Assembly (NCBI GenBank): GCA_949752745.1
Contig: OX457028.1
Span: 20,506,352-20,570,351, forward strand
Reading direction: 5' to 3'
Length of the DNA: 64,000 bases
Source: Protula sp. h YS-2021
Lineage: Eukaryota; Annelida; Polychaeta; Sabellida; Serpulidae
Part shown: in pieces, positions 1-10,513 of the stretch
Position numbering within the stretch: position 1 is the stretch's first letter
How the letters are laid out: the number at the start of each line of letters is the position of its first letter
The notes under the pieces: model-generated
Seen by the model: only the letters and a program-made list of their open reading frames with translations
Databases searched by the model: none
Told to the model about the DNA's origin: nothing
Translations under genes and position numbers: made by a program

Positions 1-1814
1 TTAAGGGAATTTTGCCTTTTGGAGTTCTGCTTTTCCAGCTTACATGCCCTTTTTGAATTTTTGAATTAAAACTGCCACTGAAATAGGTACCATGTATTTG
101 CTGGTTTCTTTGCAGCCGTGAGTAGTGATACAAATTTTTAGGCTGTTTTAATACAGGTGTTTTGCATTTTTTGCAATTGTTTTGCGTAGCACTTCGGCTT
201 AGTGTTTCCAGTCAGCTATGGGACAATGAAAACCTTCTTTGTCTGGGTCATCAGAAATAAGGCAGACTCTTGCATAAAGTATCTAATAAATGAACCGAAA
301 CCTGTTTGTCAAGTATTTTAGACAAGTGCAATTGAGGAGTGAAATTGGTTTCAGTTGGTTCGAAAGTGTTTATGTTCAGATTTACTTTCTTAGTTGAACT
401 GCTTCAGATTAGTAGAGGTTGAGTAGAACAGTAAGGTTCAGTAGTAAGCTCACGTTGTTGTTCATCCTCCGGCCAGGTCATTTATATCATAGATAAGTTA
501 GTGATTCGGCCGGGTTAAAAAAATTGGCCAAAAAAAAAAAAAAAAAGGAAGACAGAAGAGAAATCGGCCGGCTGGGTGTAAAAAGGGAAACGCAAAAAAT
601 TCTTACACGGTAAAGTACCAAAAATGGCCATGCTTAAGATGCAATTGTTATCAAGTTTTGCGCACGCACCTTCACCCCTTGTATTTTGTTGGAATAAAAA
701 AAAAACCCGACATGACAATACAAGATAATATTAAAGTGGTATGTGACAGAAACGTTTCACCAAACAATCAGCCGTTTTTTGAAGAAAAAAAAATAAAAAA
801 GAAAGAGAAAAAAAGGCCCGGGTCTAAAGTTTTGAGTGAAAAAGTAACTGATGGCAGGGCCAGGTGAATTTTCATAAAAATAGGACTAGAAAGAAAATAG
901 GACATTTTTCTTGCTGACTTGAAGAATTATTTGCTATACTGTTAGTTTACGGACAATTACACGCATAAACGCATTTCGAATGTGTATAATTGCAGATTTC
1001 AGTCCAAGAATTGTTGTTTTGTCATAAATAAGAGATGTCTGGTAATTATTGTATTCAAGAAAGCATTCTGACGAGAATTTGTTAATAGCCTTCAGCTGTA
1101 ACGTGCATCAGAACACGTGGAGCTTGCGTGGACAAAGTTGTAGCCATTTGTTGTAGTTAAGTTATTCAATTTAGTATATAAATTAAGTCTGTGTATGTTT
1201 TGTTATGCATTAGTTGGTGGTGTGTTTGACAACCTTCAAGCTGTTTGTGCTTGTTGCCTATAGGTCGTTACGCCCGGAAGTCAATTTCGTGATATGACAT
1301 CAAATGCACGTGTTAATCTTCTTTTTTTTTTTGGTAATTTTTTACGTGATTTTCTTTTTTTTGGCTACATCCTAACAGGATTTTGGACCTTTCAGTTCAA
1401 ATTTATATGTTTGTTCTAATAACGGGCTTTACAATTACCTTGCTTATTGCCTTCTGTGACAGTTTTGTGCGTATTGAAACTCCTTTTCTTGCGTCTTCAG
1501 CATAAAAATAACAAGCAATGTTTGGCTTAATCACGTTGTGTTTTTAAACCATAGTACAGTTAAGGCTGGTTGGAATGGTGGGTAGGTAGCGTTTTGTTTT
1601 ATTTGGACTGTTTCATAGCAAATTGTGTTCACGAAATGTTGAAGAGCGGCTCTTTAAAATGTGTTCGTGTGTCTCAAGTAATCGTAAGACAGGCTAGGGC
1701 ACTCATGGAGTTGTTTCTTTATAATTATTGGAGAATTTTAAATTCTTTTAATAACAAGTTCAAAAGAAATAAAATATATGTCAAAGTAAGCAGCAGCGTT
1801 TGATTAAGAATTAG
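1..1814. other. Gene-free stretch, AT-leaning
   Basis: I find no recognisable coding region, RNA gene or mobile element here. Reading frames are short and their translations are low-complexity, several of them made by A/T runs. An A-run lies at about 531-546. The stretch could be untranslated or intronic sequence of a gene outside the window, but nothing in it shows that. Confidence 0.5.
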
Positions 1815-3335
1815 GTACCTCATTTTAGTTAGGATATCACTGCAGAAGCTGAGCAAAGCCGTGGACGCTATGTCTTGTGGCAAGGCCCCTGTAAATGAAG
1901 GCTCCGGGACATCTCGCCGACAATCAAAGTCGCCGTACGGCGAGATGTCTTGACTTTTACTTCTTACGGCGAGATGTCTTAAATTACGGCGACTTCTAAG
2001 ACAACTCACCGTAACTTCAATTAATCTACCTACAGTCCATTTAACACATCACAATTTACGCAAAATATTTTAGCACATTACTGAAACCAGTAAGCTTACT
2101 TCAATTTTGCGTAAGCTATGTTAAATAAATGAAATTACGTTAAAAATCAACCAGATTTACAGTTGTTTTAATGGGAACAGAAACCTTGAGTACCAGAAAC
2201 CTTCACTCCGGTATGTGATCTCTAAGCCTTTTTCTAATTTGTGACCTAATCAATTGATGTTTTACAAAAGGTCCTTTTAACGGAACTTAAAAAGCCCTAT
2301 TTTTCGGATATCATATAATTGAGTGGTGTGGCTAAGTACACCATGTAATCAAATGCAATGCATATTTGTTTGAAAACCTAATTGCAATTAGATTTTAACT
2401 GTGATGTGAAAGATTGCAAAAGAAGTTTATAGAATTGCATTTTTTAATTTCCGTATATGAATTGCATTTAGTGATACGATACACGTCGGGCATACTAAAT
2501 TGCCATTCGATCTGGATGAAATAGCCAATAAGACTGAAAAGCCACAAAGCTGAAATCAAGATTGCAGGAGTTATATTTGGTAGCTGAATAGAAATTTAAA
2601 ACAATAGCAGTTTATAATTTAAAGCAGGTTTTGCTTTCCTTTTCCGTCTATGCACTATACAAGCACATAATAGCATCCGTACATATTTGATATAATCTGA
2701 TTATGGTGTGTAAAAATTACGGCGACTTGTCTCTGCCATTTTTAACTGTCGGCGAGATGATTTACGGCGAGTTACGGCGACTTGTCTTAAGGGGTGTCGG
2801 CGACTTTGACTGTCGGCAAGATGTCCTGCTCCCGTAAGTGAAGGAATCCCAGCTGAGTTCCTTAAGTGCGGTAAAGAAGTAATGCTGCTGCATGTGCATA
2901 CCCTGTAATACGCTGCTGGAGAGAAGGAGCCATCCCTCAAGTCAAGCGTGATGCTCGAAAATTGTTTGTAAGAGTCATCCTGAAAAGAATTCAGCAAGAA
3001 AGATTCGGCAGCGTGGCTTTCGTGCAGACAGCCCGACTATCGACATGATCTTTCTCTCTCTGCCAACTGCAGGAAAGTTGCAGGGAGAAACAAAAACCAC
3101 TTCATTGCCTTCGTCGACCTTACCAAGGCTTTTGACACTGTGAGCAGGTCAGGCTTAAATAGAATCCTCGAAAAGACAGGATGCCCACCAAAGCTTCTTG
3201 GCCTTGTTCGTGCCTCCCATCAAAATCTGCTTTTCTGCATCTTCTTCTCCGTGCTCCTGTACTATACACTTGGTGCACAGGAAGAAGGCATCTCATACAT
3301 GAGATAGTTTTTACCTCCACCGCATATTGAAAATC
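1815..3335 (+). mobile_element. LINE (non-LTR) reverse transcriptase relic, interrupted
   Basis: Plus-strand translation gives pieces of a non-LTR retrotransposon RT: LSKAVDAMSCGKAPVNEG (about 1845-1901), then after an insertion EGIPAEFLKCGKEVMLLH (2840-2893), then FIAFVDLTKAFDTVSRSGL (3101-3157) and ILEKTGCPPKLLGLVR (about 3164-3211), and a final IFFSVLLYYTLGAQEEGISY piece (about 3240-3300). FVDLTKAFDTVSR is the RT catalytic block containing the first aspartate. Frameshifts, stops and internal deletions separate the pieces and the catalytic YxDD block is missing, so this is dead. The style (GKAPGxDGIPAE, DLTKAFDxVSR) fits the CR1/Jockey/L2-like range; the exact clade cannot be set by eye. 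Confidence 0.8.
1902..2833. mobile_element. TIR element nested in the LINE relic
   Basis: A 932-bp insert splits the LINE reading frame. It is bounded by GTAAATGAAGG (1891-1901) and GTAAGTGAAGG (2834-2844), an 11-bp target-site duplication with one mismatch. The ends are inverted repeats: GGACATCTCGCCGACAATCA on the left matches GGACATCTTGCCGACAGTCA read from the right, and the similarity extends about 100 bp through variants of CGGCGAGATGTCTTAA and CGGCGACTTGTCTTAAG. The interior is AT-rich and shows no transposase, so it is non-autonomous. Long TIRs with an 11-bp duplication are compatible with a Mutator-like element; that assignment is inference. Confidence 0.75.
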
Positions 3336-5058
3336 AAATGGCAGGATCAAATCACCAATCATTACCACCGAATCACCACCTTTGATTACGATAACACAGT
3401 AGTCTGACTGTCTATTAAAGCCGTAGCACCAGTGGTGTTAAGTTCGCGTAAATATACATCCAGTACCATTCAGTAGTTTGAGGTTATAAAAAAATAGCAC
3501 TGTATGTGTAGTGTATTATCAGCCACATAAAAGCAGAGAAGCACGACCCAGCGTGTATTGATAACAGAACCACAGAAAAATTATATCCATGGTGCATTTT
3601 ACTATATACTGGGTTGGCATTTTCTCGGACAAAGCCTTTTTTTCTAGAACAGTGGAAAAAACTGAAGAAAAAAAAAACAAAAATTTAAAAAAAAGAGGAA
3701 AATTACGAGATTTATCTGCAATATCAATGGTTGAATTTTAATTTTATCCACACATAGATACGGCGAAACTGCCATAGTATTTCAGTAGACAAACTTACAC
3801 TCAACTAGTGATCAACAGGTTGGTAAATAAAAAGTATCTTTAGACAACTGGGGTGGTATTCACGGCAAGGGAGGACATTTTTACCTTGCGACTGGCTGTT
3901 AACCACTAATTATTTGACCAATTAAAAAGGTGGTTCCGTGTACGGCTTCTCAGGTCGCATAATTGCAAGGTTTGGACAAACAGTGTTCATGCACCCAAAA
4001 TGACAAAATGAAACGTAACGGGCTACTGTCCGCGTTAAAGGTAAACTGTAACGATGCCTTGAAACAACAAAATTCATATAAATATTCCAGTAAGTAGACA
4101 CTGATAAACGATTGGTGTGGCTTAAGGAAGCTACCGTTACCTGAGAAAATATGTCACAAGGTTGATGAGAGAAACACCAGAGCGTTTTTTTTTTCTTCAT
4201 TTTTCCACATGTGAATGGTAAAAAAGTATTTTTGCCGGGCTGTAAAATCCGCGGGTTTTTTCCCTCCACTTTGGAAAACACCGAGCAACCTGACTATATG
4301 TACTTGCGCAGAAATCAACAATTGTCACGCATATCAGTATCATTACTAAGTCCTATATTTTACAAAAAAAAAAAAAAAAAAAAAAAAACACTACCCCACA
4401 ACTGATCAGAAGTGAAGCTTGTAATAGGCCATTAGTAAAGGGGTAAGAAGACTGGAGCGTAAGATCGTAAAAGGCGTACCGACGCAAGTTGAAACAAAGC
4501 TGGAGCATCATTGCTCAATATTAAGTACACAGCTTAATGACAAAAGTTGAACTCGACAGATCTGTTATTAGGGGTGAACGATAGTGTAATCAGACGGATG
4601 CATAAAAAACTGATCAACAACATTCACGACTCGTGCCATATTAGGCACAGTGCACAATGCAAACAAACGCTAACTGTTGCAAAACTCCACGTGCTAGCAA
4701 AATTTTTGTTTTCTTCGTGTTGAAACCGTCGATGACTTAAAATACACAAAGCGGCGACTAAAATCAGCTGTTTTGCCAACTTTTGGACCGGAGGAGAGTA
4801 TTTTTCCGGACAGCTTAATCCAAGTATTTTTCCACCTTGGAAGAAACTTGCAAACCCCATCGAAAAGAAAAAAGCACCCTGAGGCTAAATGCTTCCACAA
4901 TCCTTTATTAATATGTTCTTAAAAACTGTTCTGTTTCAGACAATTACATCTTCACACTGTCGCATGATATTAAACACGGGCATCAGCATTATAGCTTGTA
5001 AACAAATCATCCCAAAAAATGTCTGAGAAGGTTTAAAACTCGAATTATTGACAGTCTA
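3336..5058. other. Gene-free stretch downstream of PDRG1
   Basis: No gene was recognised. There are A-runs at about 3666-3696 and 4363-4388. The sequence TTTATT at about 4904-4909 reads AATAAA on the minus strand, about 150 nt beyond the PDRG1 stop codon, and is a reasonable polyadenylation signal for that gene. The small open frames here are spurious. Confidence 0.45.
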
Positions 5059-6050
5059 TCACAGAACGTCATCCAGAGATTTCAGTTCCTCTTTAGACAG
5101 AGGCTGTAGTCCAAATCCCTTGAGTTCTTCTTTGTGTTCGCTGTCCCTTAATGTCTGCACTTTAGTTTTCAAACTTCTCCGAAGATCGTTGATTTCAGTG
5201 TCTAAACTATCATAATCTGAAATTCCAAACACCAACACTGAATCATAATTACATGTGTTTTTTTCACTAAATTCCAATCAAACATCAAAATAGGTCTGTG
5301 TTTAAATCCCACCTTTTTAGCGGTATTATAAATCCACCGTACTTATTAAGTAAAATAAACGTTTCATTTGACATAAAAACACTCCGAACGCTTAACTTAT
5401 CGATATTAGTTTTGAATTAAAACTCCGAGTTGATTTACACCTTTCTGAAGTAGATCTTTGGCTCTGTCTTTTGGCAGCTTGAGAAACATATCACCGAAAC
5501 ACAGCCAGGCCTTTGTCTCCTTTCCTTCCTTGCGTAAAGCCCTGTAAATAATGACATAAAATAGCAAAACTCTGTGAGCACTTCCTTGGGTTTTTGCTAC
5601 TAGTGTGACATGAACGTCAAATTTATACCCACAAGGCTGGATCACAAATGATCCCATTTTTGTTAATAGTTTATTTTTCCATCAGATGTACTTGACCCTT
5701 ACCTCCACTTCAACTAGGAAAGCATGCTCCGCTGTCAGAGGCTACCCCTTACTTAGGAATATTCCCTAGTGGACGTTTTACTACTTATAAAACGTGGAAT
5801 TGATCTAAATCATTGTTCTAGTTACAGCATATTTCGTTACACTTCTAGTTACAGCCTATTTCATGTTATCGAAAATTATCAAATGTGTAATTCTCCGTAC
5901 CACTATTGTTGCCTACACTTATTACCTGATCGCCTCGCGGGTCTTATTACGTCGTCGGTCAAGGTCAACAATTTGTTGTCGGTCCGATAGAACTTCTTCC
6001 GCACACTCTTCTACTCGCATTAAATCTCTAATCATTTTGTCATCCGCCAT
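5059..6050 (-). CDS. PDRG1: PDRG1, p53 and DNA-damage regulated protein 1 homologue
   Basis: Three exons join into 127 aa (human PDRG1 is 133): exon 1 5926-6050, exon 2 5441-5541, exon 3 5059-5216. Introns are GT-AG and phases close (GAT-CAG/GTAATA; TTTACAG/GGCTTT; AAAG/GTGTAA; TTTCAG/ATTATG). The start MADDKMIRDLMRVEECAEEV, then DRQQIVDLDRRRNKTREAIR, the CFGDMFLKLP block and KGFGLQPLSKEELKSL near the end match PDRG1 closely. The protein is a beta-type prefoldin-like subunit of the URI1/R2TP-associated complex; the two ends are predicted coiled-coil helices and CFGxMFIKxP is the central hairpin segment. Exon 2 read on through the intron 2 donor, and exon 3 read back into that intron, give the longer open frames seen locally, which are not protein. 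The neighbour GPANK1 lies upstream on the same strand, about 950 bp away; no shared regulation is visible. Confidence 0.93.
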
Positions 6051-6529
6051 ATTGTTTTGCACACGAACTCTTTGTGAAAACTAAAAAATGTCAGTAAAGT
6101 TGCAAAAATGAAATAATGTCAGTATAGGCTGGTACGTCATTTTGAACAGTAGCAAATCTTAGACAACCGTATGTATTGTTAGTTGAGCAGCCTACATAAA
6201 AGGAGCACGGCAAAGTTTCCCCATGCTCTAGAACTCTTACTGTCTTTAAACCTTGCCGTGGGGATTCCACCAAAAGTACATCTTCGTTACCCAACACAAT
6301 CACCTCAATTCCTCACCCCCTCCCCGCACCCCACCTCCATGATCTACTAAGCATGACTACATGAAGATAATTGTATGCAATAAAAATCGATTAACATGGT
6401 GATACTTATTGCGTGGTCTCCAGGCAAGTCTCAGATCATATTTAATTCATTTTCTTATTTCAATGACAAAATGCAATTTTGTTGCGTTGAAGTATTGCCG
6501 GTGAAACTTACTGAGTCCCCCGCAGGCGT
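6051..6529. other. PDRG1 upstream region
   Basis: This holds the presumed 5' UTR and promoter of PDRG1, which is transcribed leftwards. A minus-strand open frame at 6091-6303 looks fairly protein-like but resembles no family I know and lies directly in front of the PDRG1 start, so I do not call it. No TATA-like element stands out. Confidence 0.35.
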
Positions 6530-6911
6530 GCAATTCCAGGATTTCATTTTTCGGCGGACGGCAAAACCTGTACCTAGGTGCACAACTACACCCTATATTC
6601 TTTCCCTATGCAGGGTTTAAATGGAATCCCTCGGGTAGTCTTTGAGATCCATCGCACACAAGACATCCTATTCAGATGTTGACATCCTAAGATATTTGGA
6701 TTTGCGACGACGTCTCTCGGACACATTTTTTGCGGCCCTCAAAACCTATGCCCAGGTGCACAACTACAACCTATATTCTTTCCCTATGCAAGATTTAAAT
6801 GGAATCCCTCCAGCAGTTTCTGAGATCTATCGCACAAACGACATCATATCCGAAATGTTGACATACGGATGGACGGACCCGAAATCAATAGTCCCCCGCT
6901 TCGCGGGACTA
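6530..6911 (+). repeat. Two-copy repeat ending in a GC hairpin
   Basis: Two direct copies, about 6555-6655 and 6727-6835, share blocks such as GGTGCACAACTACA, CCTATATTCTTTCCCTATGC and TTTAAATGGAATCCCTC. They are followed by a GGATGGACGGAC box (about 6868-6879) and a terminal hairpin TAGTCCCCCGCTTCGCGGGACTA split over 6889-6911 (arms about 9 bp). The order direct repeats, GGACxGAC box, hairpin is the same as in several other repeats of the window, so this is probably a truncated member of that element class. Confidence 0.6.
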
Positions 6912-6998
6912 ATTAGAATATAAAGGGCACTTTTCAGTATTGTTTAAGTATAACAAGTATTGCATAAGATACCTTTCAGTTTGGTGCTGTTCCCTTGG

Positions 6999-8064
6999 CT
7001 ACCAATCCGTGTAAAACTCACGACGGAACTTTCGTTCTTTTTCCTTCTCCTTTCTTAGCAGTTTGCTACGCTGTCGTTTCTGTAACGTTGCCGAGCGCAG
7101 TAATCTCTCACTTCCTTTGTTAACCTTTTCAACAGCCCGAATATCTTTCGGCCCAAAGTGCGTGACTTTAGATTTTGATGATTTGCTCTCACTCCCTAAG
7201 CCCCGGCGATCTCGTTTTAGAACGGTTTTCACTGGGAATTTCTTCCCTTGCCCTTCAGGCCCTAAACCCTGTTCCCTGTCCCAACCAGTTTTCAGCATCA
7301 GCTGGAATCCCTTATTACTTTCTGGGATCCCATAACTTGAGGACTGTGGTTTGATATTCAAGTTGAAAAGATGTACAGTCGATGAATTATGTTCTTTGGA
7401 ACTTTCACCATCAAACTTTGACTTGCAGATTTCACAGTAAAACGATTGTGCTTTTGATTTCTTCTGACATAAATTCACACTTGATTCCGTCTCATCAGCG
7501 GAAGCTTGACGTATTAATTTGGCAATGTTATGATGTCTGTAATCCGTCGCTAAATCAAACGCGCTTTTCCTTGCACTGTTTTTGATAGTTCTGTCAGCGT
7601 TGTTAAACAGTAAGAATTTCACTGTATCTTCATGACCCGCGACTGAGGCGCACATCAATGCACTCCACCCATAACTGTCCGTCACGTCAATGGGTACACC
7701 TTCGTCTAACAGCGACTTCAAATTTCCTAAATCTCCATCTTGTGCAGCTCTCAGATACCTGTTTATTAACGACTGCGAATTTCCAGTTCTCTTTTTTCTG
7801 GCACTGGATCGTCGGCTTGTCTTAGAACATATGCCGGATGCCTGCGGTCTTGAACGGTGAGATTGTACCTCAGAATTCTCTTTCAAACTCTTGGTATCAG
7901 TTCCACCTTCACTTATCAACTGTTCGTAGAAAGCTTTAGCTTCAGCGCCGTCTGTGTGCCTGTCAGTATTTTTCCGTGGTGTTTTGTCCGGCTCTTCAAC
8001 TTTGCCCGTTACCGCTCTTACAAATGGAATCGGCTCAAAGGTTATTGTCTTGTGCATTTGGTTT
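6999..8064 (-). CDS. GPANK1: GPANK1-like G-patch and ankyrin repeat protein
   Basis: One coding exon of 352 aa (human GPANK1 is 356), ATG at 8057 and stop at 6999. The exon begins at 8064 behind a clear acceptor (TTATTTGTAG), so a 5' UTR exon lies further upstream. Order of parts: charged N-terminus 1-97; two ankyrin repeats about 98-185 (GDLGNLKSLLDEG, GWSALMCASVAGHEDTVKFL); a C2H2-like finger with C208, C211, H223, H229 (YCEICKSKF); a G-patch about 249-290 (GFQLMLKTGWDREQGLGPEG, then RRGLG); a basic C-terminus rich in RKEKEKERK. G-patch proteins usually bind RNA or activate DEAH helicases; GPANK1 itself is little studied and probably nuclear. The domain order is diagnostic. No disruption is seen. 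Confidence 0.93.
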
Positions 8065-8214
8065 CTACAAATAAAAAAAAACCAACATACATTTCCTTTG
8101 CTTCTTTTTTTTTCAATACAAGATACTGTCAGAAAGCAGCAGGATCCCCCGTAAAACTCATTGTCACAATAAATTAATAACTATGAAAGAATAACAGCTC
8201 TTACATGATTCCTT

Positions 8215-8478
8215 AATAGAGAAGCGGACTCCACAAGTTACCCTCGAAAGCGTCAATTTAGGCAATTTTCAGAGGGTTGTAATTTTGACAATTTTTGATC
8301 GATAAAATTGAAACCTTGACGTTGCACACCTGCACTCCGTCGTTATTAGCTATATGAATGATAAATAAATAGTTCTAACCACTTTAGTTAATTCAGAAGT
8401 GGACTCCACAAGGTACTTAGTATCAAGTGGGACAGACGGACAAGCTGAAACCTATATCCCTCCCTTTCACGGGGGATA
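8215..8478 (+). repeat. Hairpin-ended dispersed repeat
   Basis: Two copies of a GAAGxGGACTCCACAAG block (about 8220 and 8396) surround about 160 bp. A GGGACAGACGGACAAGC box (about 8429-8445) and the imperfect hairpin TATCCCTCCC-TTTCAC-GGGGGATA (about 8455-8478) follow. The layout matches the repeats ending at 6911 and 35711, so it is treated as the same class of non-autonomous element. Confidence 0.55.
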
Positions 8479-8644
8479 AAAATGGCGAATATCTGATATC
8501 ATGTGGTTTTATGATCATATGCTTCTAAGAAAATTCATTAAACAGGACAAGAATTTTCGTCTGCAGAAGTCTAGGCTGTCTCTCAGTCTCCCGATCATTG
8601 AATTTCATTGTTTAAATAATTGTCTGAACATTATTATTACACTT

Positions 8645-8830
8645 GAGGATTTGCCAAAATACCCTAGTGTATTGAATTTGTACGAAAATTTTAGCCGCAA
8701 TTGTGTCATGTTTTTTCCGTTTTTTTTTTCAAGTTTGTCCGTGGAACTAGTCAGAGGCCGTTAAGGCTAGAAAAATATAATTTGGATATGATAAAACAAA
8801 TTTGCGAAACAGGCGGCAAGAAGCTGGGAG
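8645..8830 (+). repeat. Dispersed repeat, copy A
   Basis: Nearly the same sequence occurs at about 18270-18510. Shared blocks include CTAGTGTATTGAATTTGTAC, GAAAATTTTAGCCGCA, GTGGAACTAGTCAGAGGCCG and AGGCGGCAAGAAGCTGG. Copy A lacks about 50 bp that copy B has between the last two blocks. No coding capacity is seen. Confidence 0.75.
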
Positions 8831-9955
8831 CAGTAGTTAACACAAAACTGACAATGAGACATTTAAGACACTGATTTGTGCTATTTTAACTTAGGAATTT
8901 GTCAGTACATTTCAGAGTTTCTTTTATTTCTTACCTAAATCGAAAGGAAGAAAGTATTTCTTCCTTATCGAAAAAACGGGCTAAAACCACGATATTTTTC
9001 CACCTGGGAAGAAATTTCCCAGGTCTGTCAGTGGCACACATATATTAACAGACAACTGAACATTTTTCTACAATAGCATTACATTGGTTTTGAAGTTTTG
9101 CTTCCAACTTAATGTTGCTAACAGGACAAGTTGGGTGCTTTATATTTCGTGCACTCCTGCTTGAAGAAGTGACAAGAAAATTTTATGTTTTTGAAATGCT
9201 ATACAAAGTTTCGCTAGCCACATTCACAAGAATGCCAGAGGTATGTCAACATGATGCTGACGAAGGCTTTCACTTTTGTGACGGAACCATCTTCTTCCCG
9301 CCTTTTTTTTTTTGCGCAACGAAAGTTGTCATGGCAACGACACAGTGCTAGGTGGTATCTATGAGTAAAAAGATTATTTCTGCGCTACTTTGTTATCTTA
9401 GAGATTTTTAACATCAACTGGGAAAACAGCGAAATATCTTGCGAATGCATTATCTGTACTATTGCTAGGATTTTGCCCAAAAAACTGTCTAAAAACATTT
9501 ATAATCTTTTTTTCTATTTATGACATTCATTTGCCTGCCACTTGCCTATGAACGCCAGAGTGGTTGACTGTCGGTATTTTTTATCAGTAACCCAGGACCA
9601 TCCGCCAGGTTTTTAGTGGGTTTTCAATGATAACTTCAATGTTGCGATTGCCAGTATCGCGTAACTTTGCATGTTAAAAGTACATGATTTAGACATATCT
9701 TCATGTTCTGCATTAAGTCGCATCTCAGGTGAAGACGAAATTATGGACTTTTGACGTCATATGTCTCAAAAACCATACAAGTGATTGCAGACTTAAAGCA
9801 TTTCTATAGTATAACCCTTTGGCAACATAAGCATGTCCTAAATTTATTACTGACCGCCCGGAACATTCAAAATAATATCGAAAAAACTACAGCTGCCATG
9901 CTAATAGTCTTACTGTATAACAGTCTTGTGAATATTTTAAAAAGTGGCTCCCCCT
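8831..9955. other. Gene-free stretch
   Basis: Both strands were read without finding a recognisable exon, RNA gene or element end. Open frames at 9112-9351 and 9751-9957 encode sequences with no familiar motif and are taken as chance. Confidence 0.45.
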
Positions 9956-9959
9956 GAAT

Positions 9960-10185
9960 GAGAAGTGTTTTCGCGGAATCCCCAGTGAGTCTGCACAGTG
10001 AAAAGGTATTATCCACAACAGGCCGAACCGCCGTAGAAAATGGTTGTGGAACATATTTTAAAAAGTGGTCCCTCTCTTTTGATTACTATTTTGCGCGAAA
10101 TACCCAGTGGGTCTGTAGAGTAAAATGGTGTTATACACAACAGATCGAACCGCCGTAGAGGTTGGCTGTTGGATAACAATGCATG
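9960..10185. repeat. Duplicated palindromic repeat (GGTTCGxxCTGTTGT family)
   Basis: Two copies, about 9966-10050 and 10085-10180, share the layout CCCAGTGxGTCTG, AAAATGGTGTTATACACAAC, AG(G/A)(C/T)CGAACCGCCGTAG. The inverse of this sequence appears at about 12420-12475 (CCGGCGGTTCGGTCTATTGT) and 20072-20160 (GGGGTTCGGTCTGTTGTGTA), so it is a dispersed family found in both orientations. No coding capacity. Confidence 0.65.
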
Positions 10186-10513
10186 GTGGAAATTAACTGG
10201 ATTCAGTTTGGCAAAACATACGCCCGGAGTGACACTTCCTATACACACCGGTCACTTTATCGATACGAGATGGGGGTGGGGGATTAAGTGCGGAAGCAAA
10301 ACAAAACGGTCATCCATTACACGTGTGAAATATATTCAATACAAATTTGACATAAATTTATCTACGGCATTATGCGAGAAAATGGTGGTTATCGGTGTCT
10401 TCAACCATCAGAGATTGAACTGGAATAGAAACAATTATTTTCGTCAAATGAAAGAAGTAAAGCTGTTTTAGTGTTTTCCGTCTCAAATAAGACAAGTATT
10501 CAGTGAACACTAA

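Noticed and set aside
5059..5657. Two separate small genes (72 and 83 aa) on the minus strand
   Set aside because: They are exons 3 and 2 of PDRG1 read into the adjoining intron; correct splice sites join them to exon 1 at 5926-6050.
6091..6303. 70-aa minus-strand frame in front of PDRG1
   Set aside because: Protein-like composition but no recognised motif, and it sits where the PDRG1 5' UTR/promoter must be. Kept only as a note.
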